Source: Methanocella_A sp963769045
GTDB lineage: Archaea > Halobacteriota > Methanocellia > Methanocellales > Methanocellaceae
Assembly: GCA_963769045.1 (NCBI GenBank)
Contig: CAVYKK010000030.1
Location: forward strand, 1-64,000
Length of the DNA stretch: 64,000 nt
Direction of reading: 5' to 3'
Shown here: positions 38,605 through 47,714 of the stretch, in pieces
How positions within the stretch are numbered: position 1 is the first letter of the stretch
Layout: every line of letters starts with the position of its first letter
Program-made: the position numbers and the translations under genes
The notes under the pieces: model-generated
Told to the model about the DNA's origin: nothing
Seen by the model: only the letters and a program-made list of their open reading frames with translations
Database searches by the model: none

Positions 38605-40395
38605 ATGAACAACGAGCCACCGGTACAGAGCAAAGTAGGGGAGTTCAAGCTCCCGTTCGACCTGATCGAGCCGCCGAAGGACCACGATCACCTGGACTTG
38701 AACAACTGCGGGATATACCGGATACTGCCGCCGGATGGCAAGAAAGAAGCGGAAAAGAACCCGTACCTGCTGGACTATCTCCACATGATCCCTATCGAGA
38801 CCATAGGCATACCGAGGCTCGTCACGAAGCTTGACAGAAAGCTGAACGAGACCAAGGCCCCGAACTTCATCTACCCGGCAGGCGATGAAATCTACATCCA
38901 CATCTATGGCGACGTCAACGACGTCCGTAACTATTACATCCCGGTGGAACAGCACTTCGTCGTCGACATCAACGAGTACCTGCCCGTGGTCGAGGAACGT
39001 CTCGTGGACATGGTTTCCGGCTACACGCCCGGCAGCCTGGAAGAGAGACAGGCGATCCTGAAAGAATGCCTCCATAAGATCTGCGTGATTGACGACAAGA
39101 AAAAGCCTAAGGCGGCACGGAAAAAGAGTAACGTGCCGTTCGCGTCCCTCTTCGCGAAGAAGGAGGGCGGCCGCACGGTAAACCTGACACAAAACGAGTA
39201 CAACGCGCTTGAGTACTATATCATGCGCGAGAAAGTCGGAATGGGGCTGCTGGAACCCGTGATCAAGGACAAGAACATCGAAGATATCACTTGCGATGGC
39301 TACGGGCCGATCTTCCTTGAACACAAGGTCTTCAAGGGACTGAAGACCGCAATCGAGTTCTCCCAGCAGGACCTCAACAAGTTCGTGCTGCAGCTGTCAG
39401 AGAAGATCGGGAAGCCGATTACCTTTGCAAGCCCGATCGTCGACGCCACCCTCCCCGACGGGAGCCGTATCAACATCGTCTACGGCGACGACGTCTCCAA
39501 GCGCGGCAGCAACTTCACCATCCGTAAGTTCTCAGACAAGCCTCTGAGCCTCCTGACGCTGATAGCATCCAATACGATGGACTTCAACATGGCAGCCTAT
39601 CTGTGGATCATGCTGCAAGAGGGCATGAGCATGTTCGTGAGCGGAGAGACAGCCAGCGGTAAGACGACGACACTGAACGCCATCATGGCGTTCATCCCTC
39701 CCACCGCAAAGATCGTGTCCATTGAAGATACGGCTGAGGTACAGGTGCCGCATAAGAACTGGACCAGAGAGATCACCAGGGGCGGCGGCAAGGGCACGAG
39801 CGCTTCGGAGGTCGGCATGTTTGACTTGCTGAAAGCCGCGCTGCGTCAACGTCCCAACTACATCGTGGTGGGTGAAATCCGAGGCGTCGAAGGAGCCGTC
39901 GCGTTCCAGGCCATCCAGACCGGCCACCCTGTGCTCTCCACATTCCACGCAGCATCGGTGGAGAAGCTCATCCAGCGTCTCACCGGCGACCCGATCAACA
40001 TCCCCAAGACGTACGTGGACAACCTGAACCTGGTGCTCATCCAGAGCGCGGTGAAACGGCCGGACGGCAAGACCGTCCGTCGCGTACTGTCGATCAACGA
40101 GATCGTGGGCTACAACCCCCAGACCAAAGGCTTCAGCTACGTAGAAGCGTTCTCCTGGGACCCGGTCACCGACACGTTTACCTTCAAGGGTAACGGCTCC
40201 AGCTACCTGCTCGAGCAGAAGGTGGCCCGCAGTCTCGGTATTCCCAGCCATAAGACCAAGATCATTTATGATGAGATAGAAAAGCGCGCGAAGATTCTGA
40301 GAAAGATCAACGAGTCCAAGATGACCGACTACTATGACTTCTACAACATGGTCGTGAAGATCGAGAAGCGCGGACTGCTCAAGATGGAGGTGTGA
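38605..40395 (+). CDS. arlI: Archaellum motor ATPase ArlI
   Basis: 596 residues, secretion-type ATPase. The N-terminal domain spans about 1-230. GMGLLEPVIKDKNIEDITCD opens the core. Walker A reads FVSGETASGKTTTLNAI, then IVSIEDTAEVQVPHKNW (Asp box) and NYIVVGEIRGVEGAVAFQAI (Walker B), followed by the His box TGHPVLSTFHAASVEKLIQR. It powers both filament assembly and rotation. ATG 38605 directly follows the arlH stop; the frame opens earlier but only inside arlH. Confidence 0.96.
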   Translation: MNNEPPVQSKVGEFKLPFDLIEPPKDHDHLDLNNCGIYRILPPDGKKEAEKNPYLLDYLHMIPIETIGIPRLVTKLDRKLNETKAPNFIYPAGDEIYIHIYGDVNDVRNYYIPVEQHFVVDINEYLPVVEERLVDMVSGYTPGSLEERQAILKECLHKICVIDDKKKPKAARKKSNVPFASLFAKKEGGRTVNLTQNEYNALEYYIMREKVGMGLLEPVIKDKNIEDITCDGYGPIFLEHKVFKGLKTAIEFSQQDLNKFVLQLSEKIGKPITFASPIVDATLPDGSRINIVYGDDVSKRGSNFTIRKFSDKPLSLLTLIASNTMDFNMAAYLWIMLQEGMSMFVSGETASGKTTTLNAIMAFIPPTAKIVSIEDTAEVQVPHKNWTREITRGGGKGTSASEVGMFDLLKAALRQRPNYIVVGEIRGVEGAVAFQAIQTGHPVLSTFHAASVEKLIQRLTGDPINIPKTYVDNLNLVLIQSAVKRPDGKTVRRVLSINEIVGYNPQTKGFSYVEAFSWDPVTDTFTFKGNGSSYLLEQKVARSLGIPSHKTKIIYDEIEKRAKILRKINESKMTDYYDFYNMVVKIEKRGLLKMEV

Positions 40396-42023
40396 TTACG
40401 GCAGAGACGGCAGAGGTGAGCGTGCCCGTAGTGAAGACAGTCAAGAAGACCAGATCTTCGGGATCGTTTGGCTCCATAGGAAAGTCATTGAAGCAGACGA
40501 TGCTCCCGGTCACAACGTACTTCCAGAGCTACATCGAGAGCGGCCGCATCGACATCGACCTGCTCTACACGGTCACCTATATGAATACGATCGCCACCGG
40601 AGACATCGCCCGTGACGAGATCTTCCGCCGCGTCTCGGAGAGAGAAGACTTCGTCTGCTCGAAATATTTCAAGCAGGTCTACATGCTGGCGAAAAACTGG
40701 AACTACGAGTACAGCACCGCCTGTTCCGTCGTGGCCAAGCGCGTAGCCAACAAGCGGCTGAAAGACCTGCTCATGCGGCTGGCGAACGCCATGTCCTCGG
40801 GCGAGCCCGAGGCAAAGTTCCTGGAGGGCGAGTGGGTCACGATGATGTCGATCTACAAGAACGAGTACGAGCGCGCCCTGGAGTCGCTGAAGCGGTGGAC
40901 AGACGCGTACATTGCACTACTCGTTTCGATGGCCTTCGTGTCGGTGACGATGCTGCTGTCGGTCATCCTTTACAGCCTGGGCGACCCGTTCACGATGCTC
41001 ATGCTGACAGTGGTGCTGACCGCGCTGGTCGGCGCCATATGCATCTACGTCATCCGGGCGGAAGCACCCAAAGAGTACAAGACACATAGTCTGAAGTTCA
41101 AATCCATCGAGCAAAAGCAGATCGGTGAACTGGAGAAGGTACTGCTTCCCGGCGCATTGATTCTGGCCGCATTAATGTTTGTCATGGGCGTGAACAACGG
41201 CTTTATCCTGATCATCGTCGGCCTGATCATCGCGCCGATCGGGTTCATAGGCATGATAGACGACAAGAACGTCGACCGCCGCGACCGCGACTTCTCCCAG
41301 TTCACCAAGATGCTGGGCGCAATCTGCGGGGGCATGGGCGTCACAGTGAAAGAGGGAATTAAAAAGGTCGACCAGAAGTCGATCGGGTCACTGGACACAC
41401 TGGTCAAGCGGCTCTACGTGCAGCTGATGATGGGCATCGAGCCCCGGCTCTGCTGGCAAAAGTTCGTCGGCTTCGCGGGGAGCGACCTGATGCATAAGTT
41501 CTCCTACGTGTTCCTGGACGCCATCGAACTGGGCGGCGACCCGGTGAAAATCGGCAAACTGGTCAACAGCACCAGTCTCGAGATCGTGCTCCTGCGGCTG
41601 AAGCGGCAGCTCACGGCATCGAGCTTCACCACGCTGCTCATCCCGCTTCATATCTCCATGACCGCCCTGATCATCTTCATCATCGAGATCATGATCATAT
41701 TCTCGACCATGATCTCGAAGCTCTACAGCTCGATGGATACATTCGACACTACCGGCACCGGCGGTGTCTCAGTCCAGTCCATGGGGTTCAGCCTGTTCAC
41801 TAACGTGAACACCGATTTGCTGGCCCAGTATGCGTTCATGATGGTGCTGGTCTTCACGGTCGTCAACACGCTCGCCGCCTGGGTGGCGGTGGGCGGCAAC
41901 AAATATAAGGTGTGCTACTACGGGGCGATCATGTCAGTCACGTCGGGACTGGCGCTGATCATCGTACCCATAGCAGTCCAGACAATATTCAGCTTCCCGA
42001 CGATAACGGCAGGTGGATTATGA
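40392..42023 (+). CDS. arlJ: Archaellum membrane platform ArlJ
   Basis: 543 residues. GTG start overlaps the arlI stop (GTGA). About eight membrane helices in two T2SF-like halves: LLVSMAFVSVTMLLSVILYS with MLMLTVVLTALVGAICIYVI, then VLLPGALILAALMFVMGVNN with a following glycine-rich helix, and a last group after HISMTALIIFIIEIMIIF ending YYGAIMSVTSGLALIIVPIA. Cytoplasmic basic loops lie between. It is the membrane anchor on which ArlI works. Translation is tightly coupled on both sides. Confidence 0.95.
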   Translation: MITAETAEVSVPVVKTVKKTRSSGSFGSIGKSLKQTMLPVTTYFQSYIESGRIDIDLLYTVTYMNTIATGDIARDEIFRRVSEREDFVCSKYFKQVYMLAKNWNYEYSTACSVVAKRVANKRLKDLLMRLANAMSSGEPEAKFLEGEWVTMMSIYKNEYERALESLKRWTDAYIALLVSMAFVSVTMLLSVILYSLGDPFTMLMLTVVLTALVGAICIYVIRAEAPKEYKTHSLKFKSIEQKQIGELEKVLLPGALILAALMFVMGVNNGFILIIVGLIIAPIGFIGMIDDKNVDRRDRDFSQFTKMLGAICGGMGVTVKEGIKKVDQKSIGSLDTLVKRLYVQLMMGIEPRLCWQKFVGFAGSDLMHKFSYVFLDAIELGGDPVKIGKLVNSTSLEIVLLRLKRQLTASSFTTLLIPLHISMTALIIFIIEIMIIFSTMISKLYSSMDTFDTTGTGGVSVQSMGFSLFTNVNTDLLAQYAFMMVLVFTVVNTLAAWVAVGGNKYKVCYYGAIMSVTSGLALIIVPIAVQTIFSFPTITAGGL

Positions 42024-43141
42024 TACTAGACGGACAAATACTCCTGATCATCCTGGTCGTCGTAGCGCTGGCCATTGCCGCGCTCGGCGTCTATGTCAGG
42101 TTCGCGATGGGAAAAGCGCCTGCAGAGGGGGACATGATTCTCTCCCGGTTCCTGCGGTCCGGCCAGAAGGCCAATCCTGAGGAAGAGTCGGGCATTGCAG
42201 CGCAGGAAGCGCCCGCGGCATCGGGAAGACTATCGGGCATCGGTTTGTCGCCAGCTCCAGGCAACAGCCTTTCCGGCGACCCGGCGATGGCCGGCTCCCC
42301 GGATAAGAAAGGCCTGCTGTCTGGCTTCGGCGGCGGGCTCTCCGGGCTTATGGGTGCCCGGAAAAACAAGGAGCAGATCAAGGAAGAAGTAAAAGCCATC
42401 GACAGCCAGCTTGAACAGGTGCTCCAGCAGTCAGTGGCTATCAGTGCGCCGGAAAACATGCAGCCGGGGATTCCCGACATGCCAATGAGTATGCCGGACA
42501 TGCCCAACATGCCCAACAGCATGTCACTAAGCATGCCGGACAGCGCACCAATGAGTATGCCGGACATGCCCAACATGCCTGATATGCCTGACATGTCGGG
42601 TGGTATGTCACTCAACATGCCGGACAGCGCATCGCTCGACATGCCCGACATGCAGCTCACCCTGCCCGACATCGCCCCGGTCAGCGAACCGGCAAGCTCG
42701 CCAGGGACCGGGCCCTCGATCGGCGGCGGGGAGCACACGCAGATAAAGAACAGCGGCGAAGGCGTCAAGAAGCTGTGCAAAGAATATGTCATGCCAAATG
42801 ACCCCGTGTTGACGCCCGAAGGAGGGCTGCAGATCGAAATCGCAGACTCGGACAAGAGTCCGGATGGCAAAACCAAATCCAAAAAGTCAAAGGACGGCAA
42901 GGGCAAGTACGGGGACAACCAATCCGCAGACGGCATTGGCGACTTCGGGGGCAAGAAAGGAGACGCAAGCGACGATCTGCTGAAGGACCTGGAGCAGGAA
43001 GTCTCGATAGAAGAGGCGGTCAGCACATCGATCATGAAAGAGTATGCGGACATGCCCATCACCTGCGACGAAATCGAGACCGACCTGAAGGGTATCCTGG
43101 ACAACATCACCGTCAATACGCGCGGCAAGAAACACGCGTAA
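42020..43141 (+). CDS. Membrane protein with Met/Pro/Asp repeats, coupled to arlJ
   Basis: 373 residues. ATG at 42020 overlaps the arlJ stop (ATGA), so it belongs to the archaellum operon. An N-terminal helix (ILLIILVVVALAIAALGVYV) is followed by a cytoplasmic part with a coiled-coil-like EQIKEEVKAIDSQLEQVLQQ. Residues 150-220 are repeats of MPDMPNMP and SMSLSMPDSAPMSMPD. A Lys/Asp-rich linker and an acidic helical end (LLKDLEQEVSIEEAVSTSIM) finish it. I do not recognise a family. The position suggests a scaffold or signalling partner of the archaellum platform; that is inference. Confidence 0.8.
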   Translation: MILDGQILLIILVVVALAIAALGVYVRFAMGKAPAEGDMILSRFLRSGQKANPEEESGIAAQEAPAASGRLSGIGLSPAPGNSLSGDPAMAGSPDKKGLLSGFGGGLSGLMGARKNKEQIKEEVKAIDSQLEQVLQQSVAISAPENMQPGIPDMPMSMPDMPNMPNSMSLSMPDSAPMSMPDMPNMPDMPDMSGGMSLNMPDSASLDMPDMQLTLPDIAPVSEPASSPGTGPSIGGGEHTQIKNSGEGVKKLCKEYVMPNDPVLTPEGGLQIEIADSDKSPDGKTKSKKSKDGKGKYGDNQSADGIGDFGGKKGDASDDLLKDLEQEVSIEEAVSTSIMKEYADMPITCDEIETDLKGILDNITVNTRGKKHA

Positions 43142-43273
43142 TCGAATCAATATTATCCCAAAGACGCGAAGGCGCGGGGCAGCGTGGCACTTTCATCAGT
43201 ACGCGCTGCAACGAATACCACGAGGTGCCACGGACTTTTAATGTGGCTCCGCGCCCGAGCGTCCAAAAACGGG

Positions 43274-43400
43274 CATTGGACACTAAGGGCACAAAGGGCA
43301 CGGAGGGCACAAAGGGCATGCCCCGACAATTTCTTATAATACTTACATCCTCAGTGCACTTTGTGCCCTCCGTGCCCTTAGTGCCCTCTGTGTCCGATGC
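43274..43400. repeat. Palindromic repeat (CATTGGACAC type)
   Basis: Left arm CATTGGACACTAAGGGCAC, then iterated AAAGGGCACGGAGGGCAC. Right arm TTTGTGCCCTCCGTGCCC, ending CTGTGTCCGATG. A full long hairpin after the archaellum operon; could also act as a transcription end. No gene is seen from 43142 to 43457. Confidence 0.87.
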
Positions 43401-43457
43401 TTTTATCTACCCGGTGCGTGAATATATGCCACCGACAAAGAAAGTATATGCCTTATT

Positions 43458-43712
43458 ATGGCAGATACTGACAAAAACGCGGCCCACGGGGACGCCAGGG
43501 CCGGGAAGGTGTCCTTCCCGACCTACAGGGATACCAGGGCCGGGAAGGTGTCGCAATTGAACGAGTACAACGCATGCCCGTATATCGTCGCAGGCTCTTT
43601 GTGCATCATGGAAGGCATAAAGTCCTGGGTCTGCATCCGGCACGACCGGATTGTCAGCAAGGCGCACTGCGCGGAATGCAGGCTGGTCTTGACTCGCACC
43701 CCGAGCTTTTAA
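43458..43712 (+). CDS. Small cysteine-containing hypothetical protein
   Basis: 84 residues with no recognised family. The first third contains a short duplication, DARAGKVSFPTYR then DTRAGKVS, made by a DNA direct repeat around GCCAGGGCCGGGAAGGTGTC. The remainder has five cysteines (CPYIVAGSLC, WVCIRHD, HCAEC), which could bind metal. It may be real because it is followed 18 bases later by another small gene in the same direction. The duplicated part may be untranslated if a later start is used. Confidence 0.5.
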   Translation: MADTDKNAAHGDARAGKVSFPTYRDTRAGKVSQLNEYNACPYIVAGSLCIMEGIKSWVCIRHDRIVSKAHCAECRLVLTRTPSF

Positions 43713-43730
43713 AATCATGGAGTGACAGAC

Positions 43731-43961
43731 ATGAGAAAGGTATTACATTTTAACCAGAAAGACTACAAGAACAACCCCGAGCACACAATCAAGCTCATCG
43801 TACACTCGGCCAACATCGGCAGGCTCGAGGAAGGCACGCTGGAGCGCATCAAGCCAGAGCCCAACTCGGCAGTCGACGTATGGCACGCGGTCTGCGGTGT
43901 AACGACTTGCGAAATCACCATCAACAAGCAGAAGTCCGAAGCCACTATCATAACCGTCTGA
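43731..43961 (+). CDS. Small hypothetical protein
   Basis: 76 residues from the ATG at 43731 (MRKVLHFNQKDYKNNPEHTI). Soluble alpha/beta composition with two cysteines (HAVCGVTTCEITI). No family recognised and no signal peptide. An in-frame ATG lies three codons upstream. It lies between two palindromic repeats, in line with the small gene at 43458. Confidence 0.55.
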   Translation: MRKVLHFNQKDYKNNPEHTIKLIVHSANIGRLEEGTLERIKPEPNSAVDVWHAVCGVTTCEITINKQKSEATIITV

Positions 43962-43965
43962 TCGT

Positions 43966-44100
43966 GGCCACAAAGGTCACGAAGTACACAAAGGTCACTA
44001 AGGCCTTTGTTTGCTATCTTTTTCTTAGATATGTTAATTTCTTATCAAATGCCATACCTGACCTTTGTGCCCTTTGTGCCCTTTGTGACCTTTGTGTTCT
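43966..44100. repeat. Palindromic repeat (ACAAAGGTCAC type)
   Basis: Left arm GGCCACAAAGGTCACGAAG and CACAAAGGTCACTAAGG. Right arm GACCTTTGTGCCCTTTGTG and GTGACCTTTGTGTTC. The centre is AT-rich. Same design as the other palindromes in the window. Confidence 0.85.
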
Positions 44101-44245
44101 CCGATTTTAAATGAAAAAGGCATATGCAAAACTATATATGTGTTCGTAACACAGTATCCTTGCTAAAGCAAGCAAGTAAAAGCCCCGGACAAGGGGTTAA
44201 GGCTCTCCGCACACTACCGCGGGGCCGCAAAGGATGTGAAAACCT

Positions 44246-44431
44246 ATGAATACCGTGAGCGTCAATGCGACGCAGCTTATGGGCGTCGGCCTGGGGCTGC
44301 TGGTCGTCGTTGCGGGAATCATAGTGAACGTAATGAAGTTCGGCAATGATATTTCGCTGACAAATATGGCGTCGTACGCCGCGCTTGGCTTCCTCGTGTT
44401 GCTGAGCATGTTCATACTGGGAAGAGATTAA
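44246..44431 (+). CDS. Small two-helix membrane protein
   Basis: 61 residues. Two helices: MGVGLGLLVVVAGIIVNVMK and ASYAALGFLVLLSMFILG, joined by a short polar loop. No family recognised. A TATA-like AACTATATATG lies at 44131, giving a leader of about 90 bases that contains CCTTGC/GCAAG and GCCCC/GGGG pairs, so the leader may be structured. A CCACA/TGTGG hairpin and T6 run follow the stop. It is thus a separate short transcript. Confidence 0.65.
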   Translation: MNTVSVNATQLMGVGLGLLVVVAGIIVNVMKFGNDISLTNMASYAALGFLVLLSMFILGRD

Positions 44432-44460
44432 GCCCACAATGTGGCATTTTTTCTTATATT

Positions 44461-44672
44461 AGAGGTCCCTGAGGTGACAGGAGGCCACGGAGATGCCCAC
44501 AGTTTTTGAGGTCGCAGAGGTTATGAGAGGGCACAAAGGTATTCACAGAGGCTGGATATAAAACAGGGCTCCGGGTAGCCATTTCCTTAAAAATCCTCTG
44601 TGTCGTCCTCTGTGACCTCTGTGACCTCTGTGCTGAGCTCTGTGACCTCTCGATACCTCCGAGACCTCCGGA
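44461..44672. repeat. Palindromic repeat (CACAGAGGT type), second copy
   Basis: GGTCGCAGAGG and GGTATTCACAGAGG on the left; CCTCTGTGTCGTCCTCTGTG and GTGACCTCTGTG units on the right. The loop has GGCTCCGGGTAGCC and TTTCCTTAAA, matching the 5175-5362 loop with paired changes in the small stem. Confidence 0.86.
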
Positions 44673-44713
44673 GGGCAAAGGATTAATATCACCACCGTAA
44701 AAAACAGTCAAGC

Positions 44714-45529
44714 ATGAGGGATGGAATAAGGCACGCGATACTGGTAGTCGCAGGCCTGCTAGGGGTATTGCTGGTCATCTCATTTACGGCCTGGGGGCTC
44801 ACGACTTACGGCTCGATCAGGCATATCGTCGGCGATATGGCCGCGCAGCCGGATAAGGCGGTCTCGCTCCAGAACCAGTATGATGACATGACCATCGCTT
44901 TCGCAAGCGGCAATGATGCCTACACGTTCCATTTTAACTCGGCGCCGGTCGATGTCGGCAAATCGCAGGCCGAAGGGCTTGACAGGGACGCGGTGATCCG
45001 TCTGGTGATGGACAGGTACGCTTCCGACCTTTATAACGGCAGGCTGACCGCCGGAGGCCCCGGCTTTGCCGGTATTTTCTTCAGCGCGACCGGCAACCTG
45101 ATCTATTTCCTCCTCATGCTGATCATCGCGATCATGTTCATCGCCTTCGTCGCGGGAGGCATAGTGCCTTTCACGGGCACCCCGATGCCTGACCGGCTGA
45201 AGAGCGCGGGCAAGGTCATCGCGGCTGTCTGCACGGTGGCGTTCCTGTTCTTCGCCTTTATTCCGGGCCTTATCAAATCGATAGCCTGGGGTAACATCGC
45301 CAATGCCGATGCCGCCAGGGATATCCTCGATATTATTGAGCCGGCCCTCGTCAGTTCGCTGTTGAGAAATACGCTGCTGATGATAATCATCGGCGGAATC
45401 CTGTTCGGCGCAGGGTATTACCAGCAGATGCAAGAAGGAGCGCAGGGAAAACCGAAGCCCGCTCATGTGACAAATCACCATGAGAGCCATGTCCCGCGCA
45501 TGGATAGCCACAAGCGCAGGGGCTTGTAG
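44714..45529 (+). CDS. Polytopic membrane protein of unknown function
   Basis: 271 residues. An N-terminal helix (LVVAGLLGVLLVISFTAWGL) is followed by an outer domain of about 90 residues, then helices LIYFLLMLIIAIMFIAFVAG, VIAAVCTVAFLFFAFIPGLI and LMIIIGGILFGAGYYQQM. The tail is basic and His-rich (HVTNHHESHVPRMDSHKR). I do not recognise a family. It stands alone between two repeat clusters. Confidence 0.7.
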   Translation: MRDGIRHAILVVAGLLGVLLVISFTAWGLTTYGSIRHIVGDMAAQPDKAVSLQNQYDDMTIAFASGNDAYTFHFNSAPVDVGKSQAEGLDRDAVIRLVMDRYASDLYNGRLTAGGPGFAGIFFSATGNLIYFLLMLIIAIMFIAFVAGGIVPFTGTPMPDRLKSAGKVIAAVCTVAFLFFAFIPGLIKSIAWGNIANADAARDILDIIEPALVSSLLRNTLLMIIIGGILFGAGYYQQMQEGAQGKPKPAHVTNHHESHVPRMDSHKRRGL

Positions 45530-45548
45530 AAAAGACCACCAGTTCACA

Positions 45549-45998
45549 GTGTATATTCATTCTCGTTTCTTTTATACAGGCTGAGAAGGCACCTAACACA
45601 AAGGCCACGATGTTTAGTCGTTTGGGTTACTTTTTGTATATTCAGATAAGGCACTCAACACAGAGTACACAGAGTTCACAGAGTACACGAAGTCTTGATC
45701 GGAAGAGGCTGCTGTAACCCGCCCTTTAATCGTACTCTGTGTATAGTCATTCGTAAAAGGTTATGTACGCTCATGACCCTTTCGACACGAAGGCCACGAA
45801 GGCCACGAGGTACACGACGTATACTTTTAAAAGAGGCTGCTATTGCCTCTTTCCATCGAAGACTTCGTGTACATTGTGGCCATTGTGGCCTTCGTGTCGA
45901 AAGGGTCATGAGCCTGAATAAAAATATTCAGAAACGACTATACCCTGTGAACTCTGTGAACTCTGTGTTGAATGCCTTCTCAGTGAATACGATAATGT
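45549..45998. repeat. Nested palindromic elements (copies C, D and partial E)
   Basis: Copy C (45743-45941) begins ATAGTCATTCGTAAAAGG and ends GAAACGACTAT. Its inner arms at 45769-45797 and 45885-45913 match over 29 bases without mismatch. C lies inside the right arm of copy D, whose outer parts are near 45615-45742 (TTAGTCGTTTGGGTTAC, GGCACTCAACAC) and 45942-45998 (GTGTTGAATGCC). D in turn follows a left end of another copy (E, near 45549-45610: CAGGCTGAGAAGGCACC). No coding sequence seen. Confidence 0.85.
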
Positions 45999-46032
45999 TC
46001 CAAAGATGATGCTTAGCAAACAATAGTGAACA

Positions 46033-46380
46033 CTATTTAGTTATTACAGCACTGCCAACGCGTTCCTCGATAAGCCGTGTGATGTGCTCCGATCGTCCCA
46101 GCGGTTCAAGTAAAATGGCCGTTTTGCCGGACGCCTTGATAGCCTCGGGAATGGTTACCCGTGTATGGTACCCCGGTGCGACCAGCAGCGGCATGATAAA
46201 AATGCGGTCGGCCGTTATCCCGCCGAGCGCGTCTTTGATGTAAGGAGGCTTCTCGAGATAGCAGGCATCCACGATAGAAAATCGGCCGGACTGCCGTAGC
46301 TGTTCTACATAATAAGGCAGCACGTCGTCTGCTCCGGGGTCTTTGCTGCCGTGGCCGATGATGAGCAGTGCGTCCTTCAT
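46033..46380 (-). CDS. cfbA: Short CbiX-type chelatase (sirohydrochlorin nickel/cobalt chelatase)
   Basis: 115 residues from ATG 46380. MKDALLIIGHGSKDPGADDV carries the first metal His, and FIMPLLVAPGYHTRVTIPEA the second. This is the small homodimeric CbiX form of archaea. In methanogens this protein (CfbA) inserts nickel into sirohydrochlorin on the way to coenzyme F430 and can also insert cobalt for B12. Its ATG overlaps the thiC stop (ATGA), so the two genes are translated together. The His-rich tail of some CbiX proteins is missing. Confidence 0.87.
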   Translation of the reverse strand: MKDALLIIGHGSKDPGADDVLPYYVEQLRQSGRFSIVDACYLEKPPYIKDALGGITADRIFIMPLLVAPGYHTRVTIPEAIKASGKTAILLEPLGRSEHITRLIEERVGSAVITK

Positions 46381-47651
46381 TTCTTGTTTTCCTTGAGCGC
46401 GTCCCTGACGATCTTTATGGCACAGAGGTCGCCGCACATGGAGCACGCATCGCTGGCAGTCATGCGGGTCTCGCGGATATGTCTGGCGCGTTCGCCGTCG
46501 ATGGCCGCCTCGTATTGCCGTGGCCAGTCCAGCTTGCTGCGTGCCTCGGACATGCCGAGGTCCATCGCCCTGGCGCGCTCCCGCTGGCCTTCCTTGACTG
46601 TATCGGCCACGTGGGCGGCGATCCGCGTCACGATGGTGCCCTCGCGGATGTCGTCGGCGGTGGGCAGCGCGAGGTGCTCCGAAGGCGTGACCATGCAGAG
46701 GAAGTCCGCGCCGGCCATGCCTGCGACCGAACCGCCTATGGCTCCGACAATGTGGTCGTAGCCCGGCGCCATGTCAGTGACCAGCGGCCCGAGCAGGTAC
46801 AGCGGGGCGTCGCCGGTCAGCTTTTTCATGATCGAGACGCTCATGCCCACCTCGTCCAGCGGTACATGTCCCGGACCCTCGACGATGGACTGCACGTCAG
46901 CCGCCCTGCTGCGGTCGACGAGTTCGCCCAGCGTAATGACCTCCATCAGTTGCGAGCGGTCCGTGGCATCTTTCATGCACCCGGGGCGCATGCCGTCGCC
47001 GAGGCTCAGCGTGAGGTCGTACTCCCTGGCGATCTCCAGCAGGTAGTCGAACTCGCTGTAGAACGGGTTGTCCTTCTCGTTGTGCAGCATCCAGGCGATG
47101 GTAAAGGCCCCTCCCCGGCTGACCACGTTCATGAGACGGGGGTCACGGCGCAGGGCCGCGAGCGAAGCAAGGTTGACGCCACAGTGCACGGTCGTAAAGT
47201 CCACGCCGTCCTTCGCGTGTTCCCGCAATGAGTTGAACATGTCGTCGGCAGTCATGTCGACGACGGCGGCTCGTTTTCGAGCTGCATGGTATATGGGCAC
47301 GGTGCCCACCGGGATGTTAAGCTCGCGCACGAGATGCTTCCGCACGGCGTCGATCTCCCCGCCCGTGGACAGGTCCATGACCGCGTCGGCGCCGTATTTC
47401 ACCGCTACGCGGGCCTTCTCCACCTCTTCCGCAGGGTTGTCGTAGTCCTTCGACGTACCCACGTTGGCATTGACTTTCGTGGACATGAGGGCCCCGACGG
47501 CGCTGCCGGGGATGTCACGGGAGACGTTTTGCGGGACAGCCACCCTGCCGCTGGCGATCAGGCTTCGCAGCCGGTCTGCATCCACGCCTTCGCGCTTCGC
47601 AATATCTCTGATCCCTGGTGTGAGCCCTTTCCTGGCATCGCGTATCAACAT
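46377..47651 (-). CDS. thiC: Phosphomethylpyrimidine synthase ThiC
   Basis: 424 residues, the shorter archaeal/bacterial form. GADAVMDLSTGGEIDAVRKH, VDFTTVHCGVNLASLAAL, LSLGDGMRPGCMKDATD and VEGPGHVPLDEVGMSVSIMK outline the barrel. The C-terminal CSMCGDLCA supplies the three cysteines of the 4Fe-4S cluster for radical SAM chemistry. It converts aminoimidazole ribotide to the thiamine pyrimidine. No thiamine riboswitch was recognised in the short gap before it. It leads a two-gene unit with cfbA and is divergent from the metallo-hydrolase at 47715. Confidence 0.95.
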   Translation of the reverse strand: MLIRDARKGLTPGIRDIAKREGVDADRLRSLIASGRVAVPQNVSRDIPGSAVGALMSTKVNANVGTSKDYDNPAEEVEKARVAVKYGADAVMDLSTGGEIDAVRKHLVRELNIPVGTVPIYHAARKRAAVVDMTADDMFNSLREHAKDGVDFTTVHCGVNLASLAALRRDPRLMNVVSRGGAFTIAWMLHNEKDNPFYSEFDYLLEIAREYDLTLSLGDGMRPGCMKDATDRSQLMEVITLGELVDRSRAADVQSIVEGPGHVPLDEVGMSVSIMKKLTGDAPLYLLGPLVTDMAPGYDHIVGAIGGSVAGMAGADFLCMVTPSEHLALPTADDIREGTIVTRIAAHVADTVKEGQRERARAMDLGMSEARSKLDWPRQYEAAIDGERARHIRETRMTASDACSMCGDLCAIKIVRDALKENKK

Positions 47652-47714
47652 GATGGTTCAACCTGAAGCAATATTAATACAAATAACGTTGTACACCCAT
47701 TGAGGCATGATCTG

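Noticed and set aside
47652..47714. Thiamine riboswitch before thiC
   Set aside because: The gap is too short and lacks the conserved THI-box CUGAGA and ACCUGA elements.
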